This document shows, piece after piece, positions 43,932 to 51,938 of a DNA stretch of 64,000 nucleotides (positions are counted from its first letter, which is position 1; each line of letters starts with the position of its first letter). This stretch comes from SIG307 sp964609025. GTDB lineage: Bacteria; Bacillota; Clostridia; Lachnospirales; Lachnospiraceae. The notes under the pieces were generated by a model. It saw nothing but the letters and a program-made list of their open reading frames with translations. It searched no databases and was not told the origin of the DNA. Both the position numbers and the translations under genes were made by a program. The DNA is taken from the NCBI GenBank assembly GCA_964609025.1, contig CAZSQM010000007.1, positions 1 to 64,000 on the forward strand, given 5' to 3'.

Positions 43932-45557
43932 TTACATCATGCCCATGCCCTGAGCACCACCTGCCGGCATTGCCGGAGTTTCTTCCTTGATGTTGGCAAC
44001 TGCGGACTCGGTGGTTAAGAACGTGGACGCAACGCTCGTTGCGTTCTGCAATGCGCTTCTCGTTACCTTTGCCGGGTCTAAGATACCGTCCTTTACCATG
44101 TCGACATATTCTTCGGTCAGGGCGTTAAAGCCGATACCTACGTTCTGCTCCTTTACCTTGTTAACGATAACGGAGCCTTCCAGACCTGCGTTCGTTGCGA
44201 TGCAGCGAAGCGGAGCTTCCAATGCCGCAAGAATAATGTTGGCACCGGTCTTCTCATCGCCCTCTAAGGTAGCTGCCAGCTTTGCAACCTCCTTGGAAGC
44301 GTGGATATAAGCGGAGCCGCCGCCTGCGATAATACCTTCCTCAACGGCTGCCTTCGTTGCTGCGAGAGCATCCTCCATACGAAGCTTGTTTTCCTTCATC
44401 TCGGTTTCGGTAGCCGCACCTACGCGGATAACAGCTACGCCGCCTGCCAGCTTTGCAAGTCTTTCCTGAAGCTTTTCTCTGTCAAACTCCGAGGTCGTTT
44501 CTTCAATCTGTGCCTTAATCTGAGCTACTCTTGCTGCGATTTCTGCCTTGTCGCCCTCGCCGTCTACGATAATCGTATTCTCCTTCTGTACCTTAACCGA
44601 CTTAGCACGACCCAGCTGCTCCAGCGTGGTATCCTTTAACTCAAGTCCGAGCTCGTCGGTAATTACCGTACCGCCGGTCAGAATTGCGATATCCTGTAAC
44701 ATTGCCTTTCTTCTGTCGCCGTAACCCGGAGCCTTTACCGCAGCTACAACAAACGTACCGCGCAGCTTATTGAGTACCAGGGTCGTCAGAGCCTCGCCCT
44801 CAACGTCCTCGGCGATAATCAGAAGTCTCTGGCCGGACTGTACAATCTGCTCGAGTACCGGTAAAATCTCCTGAATATTGGAAATCTTCTTATCGGTAAT
44901 CAGGATATACGGATTGTCAAGCACTGCCTCCATCTTATCCATATCGGTTGCCATGTAAGCGGAAATATAACCGCGGTCAAACTGCATACCTTCTACAACA
45001 TCAAGCTCGGTCTTCATGGTCTTGGACTCCTCGATGGTGATAACACCGTCCTTAGAAACCTTTTCCATAGCGTCGGCTACCATCTCGCCCACTATTTCAT
45101 CGCCTGCGGAAATAGCGGCAACCTTTGCCACCTGCTCCTTTCCTGTAATGGAAGAACTCATCTTGGAAATTGCCTCGACAGCACAATCCGTAGCCTTTTT
45201 CATACCCTTTCTTAAGATAATCGGGTTTGCGCCTGCCGCAAGGTTCTTCATACCTTCGTTAATCATTGCCTGTGCAAGCACCGTTGCGGTTGTCGTACCG
45301 TCGCCTGCCACATCGTTCGTCTTCGTTGCTACTTCCTTTACAAGCTGTGCGCCCATATTCTCGAAAGCATCCTCTAACTCGATTTCCTTTGCAATCGTAA
45401 CGCCGTCGTTTGTAATCAACGGTGCGCCGAAGGACTTATCGAGTACCACATTTCTTCCCTTCGGTCCAAGGGTCACCTTAACCGTATTTGCCAGCTTATT
45501 CACGCCCTGCTCTAATGCAGCTCTTGCTTCTGCGCCATACTTAATTTCCTTTGCCAT
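43932..45557 (-). CDS. groEL: Chaperonin GroEL
   Basis: 60-kDa subunit of the folding chamber, working with GroES and ATP. 541 aa, with the ATP-site block GDGTTTATVLAQ and the conserved LNKLRGTFVVAAVKAPG. The C-terminal tail ends GGAQGMGMM, a shorter Gly/Met tail than in E. coli. It is 81 bp after groES in the CIRCE-controlled operon. Confidence 0.97.
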   Translation of the reverse strand: MAKEIKYGAEARAALEQGVNKLANTVKVTLGPKGRNVVLDKSFGAPLITNDGVTIAKEIELEDAFENMGAQLVKEVATKTNDVAGDGTTTATVLAQAMINEGMKNLAAGANPIILRKGMKKATDCAVEAISKMSSSITGKEQVAKVAAISAGDEIVGEMVADAMEKVSKDGVITIEESKTMKTELDVVEGMQFDRGYISAYMATDMDKMEAVLDNPYILITDKKISNIQEILPVLEQIVQSGQRLLIIAEDVEGEALTTLVLNKLRGTFVVAAVKAPGYGDRRKAMLQDIAILTGGTVITDELGLELKDTTLEQLGRAKSVKVQKENTIIVDGEGDKAEIAARVAQIKAQIEETTSEFDREKLQERLAKLAGGVAVIRVGAATETEMKENKLRMEDALAATKAAVEEGIIAGGGSAYIHASKEVAKLAATLEGDEKTGANIILAALEAPLRCIATNAGLEGSVIVNKVKEQNVGIGFNALTEEYVDMVKDGILDPAKVTRSALQNATSVASTFLTTESAVANIKEETPAMPAGGAQGMGMM

Positions 45558-45638
45558 AATAAAAAACCTCCGTCATTTACTGAATTTGAAGAACTTCTGC
45601 CCTTCGTTTCCTCAGGGGCAACATAACTGCGCTGTTTC

Positions 45639-45926
45639 CTAATCCTCAACGATTGCAACGATATCATTCTGCTTTACAATGATATACTCGTCTTCTCCGA
45701 GCTTTACCTCGGTGCCGGCATACTTGGAGTAAATTACCTTATCTCCGACCTTTACCTGCATGGTAACTTCCTTGCCGTCTACCACGCCGCCCGGTCCTAC
45801 CGCAATTACTTCCGCCTGCTGCGGCTTCTCCTTTGCCTGACCCGGAAGTACGATTCCGGACTTCGTTGTTTCTTCAGCTACTAACTGCTTCAATACCACC
45901 TTGTCACCTAACGGTACTAACTTCAT
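45639..45926 (-). CDS. groES: Co-chaperonin GroES
   Basis: 10-kDa lid of the GroEL chamber, 95 aa. It starts VPLGDKVVLKQL, carries the mobile loop ETTKSGIVLPGQAKEKP and ends DIVAIVED. First gene of the groESL operon, directly behind a CIRCE operator. Confidence 0.97.
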   Translation of the reverse strand: MKLVPLGDKVVLKQLVAEETTKSGIVLPGQAKEKPQQAEVIAVGPGGVVDGKEVTMQVKVGDKVIYSKYAGTEVKLGEDEYIIVKQNDIVAIVED

Positions 45927-45982
45927 AATAATTCCTCCTTCTATTCTGCGCGATAGATACTACCGCTTTCTGTCGCTTTTTG

Positions 45983-46009
45983 TTAGCACTCATTTGCGTT
46001 GAGTGCTAA
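45983..46009 (-). promoter_or_regulatory. CIRCE operator (HrcA site) of groESL
   Basis: An exact consensus TTAGCACTC, nine bases and GAGTGCTAA. HrcA binds here and represses the operon until heat stress. hrcA itself is not in the window. Confidence 0.97.
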
Positions 46010-46020
46010 CTGATATCCAT

Positions 46021-46049
46021 ATATTACATACTAACCTGAAAAGTTGCAA
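46021..46049 (-). promoter_or_regulatory. Promoter of groESL
   Basis: Minus strand TTGCAA (46044-46049), a 17-base spacer and TAATAT (46021-46026), ending 11 bases before the CIRCE operator. Confidence 0.75.
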
Positions 46050-46110
46050 GTTTTCACATTCGGAAAATTTCCGCGATTTCTTTTCCGTTTTGTATTATGC
46101 TCGAATATAC

Positions 46111-46140
46111 TAAATTATTCTAAGTTATTCTAAGTTATTC
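46111..46140. repeat. Three tandem decamers
   Basis: TAAATTATTC followed by two exact copies of TAAGTTATTC, in the gap between groESL and the DUF6062-like gene. Confidence 0.8.
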
Positions 46141-46220
46141 TCCTCCATCTCTGTATTCGAAGAGAGTCCTCTGGTATCCGTGCTACGACATGTTCTTTAT
46201 CCGTATACCGATCTGATGTA

Positions 46221-46934
46221 CTAGTCCACCTCCGTACCGTTCGTCTTTACAATCGCGCGCGGCAGAGCATCCTTGGAGTTTTTCCACGGTTCGTCCGCAT
46301 ACCGGTAATCGAACTTATCGATAAACCATTCCAAATCATCGCGTACCCGCTTCATATTCTCCAGATATACCTTATTTAATACCTCGCAAAACTCCGAAAG
46401 CGCTGCGCCGGAAAGCTGTTTTGGGGCTTCCTGATACAGCAACGCATAATGGCGGTTGCAAAACCCTTTGGACTGTGCGAAACGGACACGGAACTCCTCT
46501 TCCTTTTCATAAAGATAGAAAACCGTGGCAATATAGCGCTCAAAGACCTTTTCCACCCGCTCACAGATAAAGCAGGAGCCATTCAGGCGGTTCATGTATT
46601 CCACTAACGGCGCCGCTTCCTTTTTCTTAAACAAACCGCCGCCTGTCACGGGCGTCTTGGAAAGCTTTTCCGCCTCCTTGATGGTTCTGTCCATATGCGT
46701 TTTTAAAATTAAGGCAAGTCCCAGACGATTCTGCTGCCGGTACAACTCCTTACTGTGCGCCGCGCAGAAACCCACCCGGTCCGTTACCATCCGCACATCG
46801 TCCTCCATATAGCTCGGTCCGAGCGTATACTCGACAGACGCCTTTTCCAGTGACCGGTACATCGCGCAGACCGGACATTCACAGTCCTTTTCAAAGGCCT
46901 CGTTTACCGGTATCGTATATAACTGTTCTTTCAT
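46221..46934 (-). CDS. DUF6062-like protein with two CxxC...GFCxxH modules
   Basis: 237 aa, soluble, mostly helical. Two copies of one motif are visible: CPVC (20-23) with GFCAAH (55-60), and CFIC (121-124) with GFCNRH (157-162). Each set could bind a metal ion, probably zinc, in a treble-clef-like site. I believe this is DUF6062, with no known function. Its neighbour upstream (DUF2225) is another predicted metal-binding protein. The ATG has GGAGG seven bases upstream. Confidence 0.75.
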   Translation of the reverse strand: MKEQLYTIPVNEAFEKDCECPVCAMYRSLEKASVEYTLGPSYMEDDVRMVTDRVGFCAAHSKELYRQQNRLGLALILKTHMDRTIKEAEKLSKTPVTGGGLFKKKEAAPLVEYMNRLNGSCFICERVEKVFERYIATVFYLYEKEEEFRVRFAQSKGFCNRHYALLYQEAPKQLSGAALSEFCEVLNKVYLENMKRVRDDLEWFIDKFDYRYADEPWKNSKDALPRAIVKTNGTEVD

Positions 46935-46956
46935 CAGAATACCTCCGTAAGAAGTG

Positions 46957-46999
46957 AAAAAGACCGCACCGTAGCCCCTTCCGGCGTTCCGGCGCAGTC
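46957..46999 (-). terminator. Terminator of the DUF2225 gene
   Basis: Minus strand: a 10-bp stem GACTGCGCCG with CGGTGCGGTC (G.U pairs included), then TTTTTC at 46961-46956. Confidence 0.75.
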
Positions 47000-47035
47000 C
47001 CTTATGCTTTTATTTTCTCCGTTATTCTTTGATTT

Positions 47036-47881
47036 TTATGCCTCTTTCATTGCTTCCATAATCAGTTCCTTTGTTTCTCTCGCCTTATTCTTAATCCGTT
47101 CCGGAGCGGAACGGGAAATAATCACCCGGGAAACAAGGCGCCCCGCCTCCTCATAACGTCCCAGACGTCTTCCGATGTCCGCCAGCACACACAACATCGT
47201 CATCTCATCCATGCCGCAGATTGGGTAATCCTCTTTTGACATTGCCTCCATAAAGCCCTCGTAAGCAGTCTTTAAAAACTCTGACTCCTGCTCGTACAGT
47301 TCTTTCTTTTCCTGCTCCTGCGTACATTCCTCGCCCTTTCCGCGGAGTAACCACGCCGTCTTCAGGCAGACATACGCTCTTTCGCTGATTTTGGAATGCT
47401 TCACCATCGAACTGACCAAAGCAAGTCTGTGACGCAAAATCGCGTCATCGTAGGTAAATACGCCCTCCGGCTCCGCAGGCGTATGAAACTTTTTGGAAAT
47501 CTGTTCCTTAATCAGCTTTGCCTGCGCGGACGTAATCGTCGTAAAAAACCTGGTAATCGCCGCATATCCGCACCGCGGGCAAACAAGCGCATCGTAATTG
47601 AGCGGATCAATTCCCTGATAACGCGGCCGCAAATCGGAATCCGTACCGAGCAGCTTCGCCTTACCGGTCCTCACCGTCTTTGCTTTAAACTCCTTATCGC
47701 ACACCGGGCAGATATGCGTCTTCTCAAAAAGATACTCTTCCTCCGTCTTTTCATGCTTTTCTTCCGTGCCTGCTTCTGCCCGCACTGCTCTCTTTTCTTT
47801 TGCGCCTATATCCGCATAAACCTCCAGTCCGCTAAGCTCGCCAAGACCAAGGTCTTCTAAACCTGCCAGTAAACTACTCAT
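47036..47881 (-). CDS. DUF2225 protein
   Basis: 281 aa. An acidic N-terminus (1-55) precedes a zinc-ribbon-like region with CPVCDKEF and CPRCGYAA. A helical domain with a TPR-like character follows (about 130-280). DUF2225 proteins are common in Firmicutes, and their function is not known. It has its own promoter (47942-47970), divergent from pdaB. Confidence 0.88.
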   Translation of the reverse strand: MSSLLAGLEDLGLGELSGLEVYADIGAKEKRAVRAEAGTEEKHEKTEEEYLFEKTHICPVCDKEFKAKTVRTGKAKLLGTDSDLRPRYQGIDPLNYDALVCPRCGYAAITRFFTTITSAQAKLIKEQISKKFHTPAEPEGVFTYDDAILRHRLALVSSMVKHSKISERAYVCLKTAWLLRGKGEECTQEQEKKELYEQESEFLKTAYEGFMEAMSKEDYPICGMDEMTMLCVLADIGRRLGRYEEAGRLVSRVIISRSAPERIKNKARETKELIMEAMKEA

Positions 47882-47941
47882 TTGTTCCTCCTCCGGGTCG
47901 TATCATGACCGGTTTTCATTCTATAAAAACTCCCTATTTAA

Positions 47942-47970
47942 ACTATACTATGCTTTTTGGCTTTTATCAA
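47942..47970 (-). promoter_or_regulatory. Promoter of the DUF2225 gene
   Basis: Minus strand TTGATA (47965-47970), a 17-base spacer and TATAGT (47942-47947). Confidence 0.65.
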
Positions 47971-47999
47971 GCATTATTTTCGAAAACCCGCCATACATT
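47971..47999 (+). promoter_or_regulatory. Candidate sporulation (sigma-E-type) promoter of pdaB
   Basis: CATACATT (47992-47999) matches the sigma-E -10 consensus CATACAnT. GCATTAT (47971-47977) lies 14 bases upstream in the -35 position. The start codon follows at 48029. Confidence 0.4.
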
Positions 48000-48028
48000 A
48001 CACTAAACATATTCCTATGAGGTAACCC

Positions 48029-48928
48029 ATGAACACCGAACAGGACCCATCCAGAACATATCGTATTGTAAAATATTCCCTTCTCATTTTTTCTCTCGCC
48101 TTTTTCTTATTTGCGGGCAGCAGGATACTAAACTCCACAATGGCTGTTTCCGGCAAGGCAAAGAAGCTCCCGATTTACTGCGTGGATACGGAGGAAAAGA
48201 AGGTGGCACTCAGCTTTGACGCCGCGTGGGGCAACGAAGATACCGCCAACCTTCTGGAAATTCTGAAAAAGCACGATGTCCGGGTCACCTTTTTTATGAC
48301 CGGCGAATGGGTCCGTAAATTTCCGGACGATGTAAAGGCAATTCTTGCCGCAGGGCATGACCTCGGCAACCACAGTGAAAACCACAAACAGATGTCCAAA
48401 CTTTCGGCAGAAGAGTGCCGCACGGAGCTGCAAAAGGCCCATGACCGAGTCAAGGAACTGACCGGCGTGGAAATGACGCTGTTCCGGCCACCGTACGGGG
48501 ACTACAATAACACCTTGATTGAGGTTACCAATGATATGGGATACCACTGCGTGCAGTGGGATGTCGACTCTCTCGACTGGAAGGACTACGGTGCCGACGC
48601 CATTATCAACAAGGTTTTAAACCACAAGCACTTAGGCAACGGCTCCATAATACTGATGCACAACGGTGCGAAATACACACCGGAGGCACTGGAGGCCGTA
48701 ATTCTGGGATTAAAAGAAAAGGGCTATACCCTTGTTCCGATTTCCGAGCTGATTTATAAAGAAAATTACGAGATGGACCACGAAGGGAGACAGCATTTAA
48801 AAAAGGAAACTGCGCCGTCCGGAACTGCCCCAACCGTTCCTACGGGGGCTCCGAACAGCGCTCCTTCCGTTACTCCTCCTGTGTCGCAGATTCCTGCGGC
48901 ACAGCCGTCACCCTTACCGAATCAATAA
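48029..48928 (+). CDS. Polysaccharide deacetylase, PdaB-like
   Basis: 299 aa. One N-terminal membrane segment (about 15-36), then a NodB-type deacetylase domain (about 55-255). The first motif reads VALSFDAAWGNED, as in the sporulation protein PdaB, not the usual TFDDG. HSENH and FRPPYGDY hold the metal and catalytic residues. Members act on peptidoglycan or related glycans of the spore envelope. The last 45 residues are a Pro/Thr/Ala tail encoded over the end of the opposite gene. The upstream sequence has a sigma-E-like promoter. Confidence 0.85.
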   Translation: MNTEQDPSRTYRIVKYSLLIFSLAFFLFAGSRILNSTMAVSGKAKKLPIYCVDTEEKKVALSFDAAWGNEDTANLLEILKKHDVRVTFFMTGEWVRKFPDDVKAILAAGHDLGNHSENHKQMSKLSAEECRTELQKAHDRVKELTGVEMTLFRPPYGDYNNTLIEVTNDMGYHCVQWDVDSLDWKDYGADAIINKVLNHKHLGNGSIILMHNGAKYTPEALEAVILGLKEKGYTLVPISELIYKENYEMDHEGRQHLKKETAPSGTAPTVPTGAPNSAPSVTPPVSQIPAAQPSPLPNQ

Positions 48929-50228
48929 GCTTTCCTTTTACTTTCAGTATCTCATAACGATATCCGTTTTCCTCCACCGGCGGATAGTCCGTTTCTTCTT
49001 CGGACGGAATGCGGTCGAGCCTTGAAATCAGGAAGCCGTTCAGCGTATCTGCCGCTTCTTCCTCAAAGTCCACCGAAAGAAGCTCTCCGAGTTCCTCTAA
49101 CGGCGTAAAGCCGCGCACCAGCCACGTACCGTCCTCCTGCGGAAGCACCGCCTGCTCCTCCTCGTCGTACTCGTCCTGAATATCACCGACAATCTCCTCC
49201 AGCATGTCCTCCATTGCCACGATACCGGCGGTCTGACCGTATTCGTCAATGACGATTGCCATATGTACCTTTTTCTCCTGCATTTCCCGCAAAAGCACAT
49301 TGATATTCTGGGTGTCCGGCACAAAATACGGCTCCCTGGCAATCTCGGAAAGAGGGGTATTCTTTATTACTTCCGGGTCGTTCCGGTATTCCATATAATA
49401 CAGCGTCAAATCCTTCAGATGCAGAATCCCGGTAATATCGTCGATATTTTCCCGATACACCGGAAATCTGGAATAATTCTCATGCAGGCAAAACTCCAGC
49501 GCTTCTTCCAGACTCATTTCCTCCCTGACGCCGATTATGTTCTTCCGCCTTGTCATAATGTCCTTTGCTTCCTTTTCATCAAAGTCCATTACGTTTGTAA
49601 TCATTTCGGCTTCTTCTGCTTCCAATAAGCCCTGCTCGTGCCCTTCGTTCACAATGGAGATAATTTCCTGCTCCGTCACATTCTCCGCAATATCCCCCGG
49701 ACGCACGCCAAACACAACCACCAGTCCCTTTGCCGCACGCTCCGCAAGAAAAGCAAGCGGCGCAAGCAGCGTCATGAAAAAGCGGACAAAGCCGCAGATA
49801 CGGAGTGAAAAGCCCTCTGCATACTTATAGCCGAGCTTTTTCGGCACCTTAATTGCCAACAGCTCGGTCAGCCATAAAAGCAGTACCGTAAGCAAAATAA
49901 GAAACAGCGCGACATAAAAACCGCAAAGCCCGGACTCCGAACAAATCTCGATAAGCGCAGGCTTTCCCACCTCTAAAAGAAGCACCGCATATGTACTGCC
50001 GGAAACGAATACCGTTACGGTACGCAACAAATCAAGCACCGTAGTGCAGCGTTTTCTGCGTTCCAGCACCCCTTCCAGCTTTATTGCACGCTTCTCACCG
50101 TCCGCCGCGCGTTTTCGCACCGTCGCAACAATCACCTGATCAAACGCCGTTTCCGCCGCCGCGGCAAGCGCATGAATCACAAGCAGTCCCAAAATAATCA
50201 CAACACCTGCTATGGGATAATCTTGCAT
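48870..50228 (-). CDS. HlyC/CorC-family CBS membrane protein (CNNM type)
   Basis: 452 aa. A CNNM membrane domain with four helices (about 1-160), a CBS pair (about 215-335; DIMTRRKNIIGVREE and VHMAIVIDEYGQTAGIVAMEDMLEEIVG) and a C-terminal transporter-associated CorC_HlyC domain (about 350-435). Relatives move or sense Mg2+ or Co2+. The last 59 bases overlap the end of the convergent pdaB gene. The mazF gene lies 28 bp upstream. Confidence 0.9.
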   Translation of the reverse strand: MQDYPIAGVVIILGLLVIHALAAAAETAFDQVIVATVRKRAADGEKRAIKLEGVLERRKRCTTVLDLLRTVTVFVSGSTYAVLLLEVGKPALIEICSESGLCGFYVALFLILLTVLLLWLTELLAIKVPKKLGYKYAEGFSLRICGFVRFFMTLLAPLAFLAERAAKGLVVVFGVRPGDIAENVTEQEIISIVNEGHEQGLLEAEEAEMITNVMDFDEKEAKDIMTRRKNIIGVREEMSLEEALEFCLHENYSRFPVYRENIDDITGILHLKDLTLYYMEYRNDPEVIKNTPLSEIAREPYFVPDTQNINVLLREMQEKKVHMAIVIDEYGQTAGIVAMEDMLEEIVGDIQDEYDEEEQAVLPQEDGTWLVRGFTPLEELGELLSVDFEEEAADTLNGFLISRLDRIPSEEETDYPPVEENGYRYEILKVKGKLIDSVRVTAVPQESATQEE

Positions 50229-50256
50229 GAACGTAAAGTCCCCTTTCTCTCTTTTG

Positions 50257-50604
50257 TTATGTATCTAATGCAAGGCTGACACAAAGAGCCTTGTTGATAC
50301 GTTCCAACACATCACGATCCAGATGACAAACCTTTTCCTTCAGTCGGATTTTGTCAATCGTGCGTACCTGCTCTAATAATATCACAGAATCTCTCATAAT
50401 ATCATACTTATTTGCGTTAATTTCTACATGCGTCGGCAGCTTCGCCTTATTCATCTTGGACGTAATCGCTGCACAAATGACCGTCGGGCTGTGTCTGTTC
50501 CCGATATCGTTCTGTATAATCAACACCGGCCGGATTCCACCCTGCTCCGAGCCTACCACCGGACGAAGGTCCGCATAAAAAATATCTCCACGTCGAATTA
50601 CCAT
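50257..50604 (-). CDS. mazF: MazF/NdoA-type endoribonuclease toxin, no adjacent antitoxin
   Basis: 115 aa, full length. RRGDIFYADLRPVVGSEQGGIRPVLIIQND is the family N-terminus; the catalytic Arg and Thr lie in that region and in AAITSK. LEQVRTIDKIRLKEKV is the typical late motif. MazF cuts mRNA at short sequences. In Bacillus the order is alr, antitoxin, toxin; here only 86 bp without an open frame separate it from alr, so the antitoxin is missing or elsewhere. The start at 50604 has GGAG nine bases upstream. Confidence 0.9.
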   Translation of the reverse strand: MVIRRGDIFYADLRPVVGSEQGGIRPVLIIQNDIGNRHSPTVICAAITSKMNKAKLPTHVEINANKYDIMRDSVILLEQVRTIDKIRLKEKVCHLDRDVLERINKALCVSLALDT

Positions 50605-50690
50605 TTTAACACGCTCCGCTTTACTATATAGCAACAGTATTCCCTGAAAATTTTTTCTTATACTGCATACCGTCTGCTATATTGTATGCG

Positions 50691-51887
50691 TTACACAAAA
50701 TGCCGTGCGCCGATGGCTTCTCCCTTTTGATAATAAACGCGCGGAATCCGTTTTCCTACATTACATACCATCTCGTAATGGAACGAATGGGACAATGCGC
50801 CGATTTCCTCGGCGGAAATCCGCTCCTTGCCGTCGCGTCCCATTAACGTCACAAGATCGCCCCGCTTTATTTCCGGTACGTCCGTAACATCAAGCATCAT
50901 CTGATCCATGCAGACACGTCCCACAATCGGCACGCTCTTTCCGTGAATCAGCACTCTGCCGCAATTCGAAAGCGCCCGGGGATATCCGTCGCCGTAACCG
51001 ACCGGCACGGTCGCAATCACCCGCGGCTCCTTCGTAACATAGGTTGCATTGTATCCGATACCCGTTCCCGCAGGCACCGTTTTCAAAAATGCGACATGGG
51101 ATTTTAACTCCATCGCAGGCCAAAGCTCCGTTTCCTGCGGTGCCACCTCGTCGGACGGATACATTCCGTACAGGCTGATGCCCAGACGCACCATATCAAG
51201 CTGGTATTCCGGCAGTTCCAGAATCGCCGCGCTGTTTTCCGCATGGCGCAAAAGCCCCGTAAGCCCCTGCCGTTCCAACACGGCAAGAAACGCCATAAAC
51301 TTTTCATACTGTACCTTGGTTGCCGTCTTATCTGTTTCATCGGCACGGGCGAAGTGGGTATAAACCCCCGTTGCCAAAATATTCGGAAGTTTCGCTGCTT
51401 CTGCCGCAAGCACCGCAAAGGGCTCCTCTGCCGCAAACCCGATACGTCCCATCCCGGTATCCACCTTAATGTGTACCAGGGCGGTCATTTCCAGACGCTT
51501 TGCCGCCTCGCTGATTTCTCCGGCAGCCTCTTTATCACAAAGCGTCAGCGTGATTCCGTTGCGAATTGCCTCCGGAAGCTGCGGCGGTGCCGTATAGCCA
51601 AGGGTTAAAATCGGCTTTTCGATGCCGCAGGCCCGCAGTTCCAAGGCTTCTTCAATATTGGATACCGCAAACCAGTCGGCCTCCTCATACACGGTTTTTG
51701 CCACCGGAACCGCACCGTGTCCGTATGCATCGGCCTTAATGACCGCGGCAATCTTCACGCCCGGAGCAAGTTTCTTCTTTATCTCGCACAGATTATGAGA
51801 AATCGCGTCCAAATTGATATCCGCTCTGACTCTGTAATATTCTTTTACCTGTTGCAGTTCGTTTCCTATTTTCCTGCACGTTTCCAT
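50691..51887 (-). CDS. alr: Alanine racemase
   Basis: PLP enzyme making D-alanine for the cell wall. 398 aa. The PLP Lys is in AAVIKADAYGHGA, the catalytic Tyr in GIGYNATYVT, and VPVGYGDGYPR and GRVCMDQMMLDVT are conserved. The N-terminal 20 residues are longer than usual. It lies upstream of mazF and 51 bp downstream of the AcpS-Nnr fusion, all on one strand. Confidence 0.95.
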   Translation of the reverse strand: METCRKIGNELQQVKEYYRVRADINLDAISHNLCEIKKKLAPGVKIAAVIKADAYGHGAVPVAKTVYEEADWFAVSNIEEALELRACGIEKPILTLGYTAPPQLPEAIRNGITLTLCDKEAAGEISEAAKRLEMTALVHIKVDTGMGRIGFAAEEPFAVLAAEAAKLPNILATGVYTHFARADETDKTATKVQYEKFMAFLAVLERQGLTGLLRHAENSAAILELPEYQLDMVRLGISLYGMYPSDEVAPQETELWPAMELKSHVAFLKTVPAGTGIGYNATYVTKEPRVIATVPVGYGDGYPRALSNCGRVLIHGKSVPIVGRVCMDQMMLDVTDVPEIKRGDLVTLMGRDGKERISAEEIGALSHSFHYEMVCNVGKRIPRVYYQKGEAIGARHFV

Positions 51888-51938
51888 TCTACTACCTCTT
51901 TTCTGTTAACAGACGCTTATGCGTCCCAAAAATCTTTC

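Noticed and set aside
46111..46140. Short tandem repeats as a possible CRISPR or iteron array
   Set aside because: Only three 10-bp units with no spacers and no cas or replication gene nearby.
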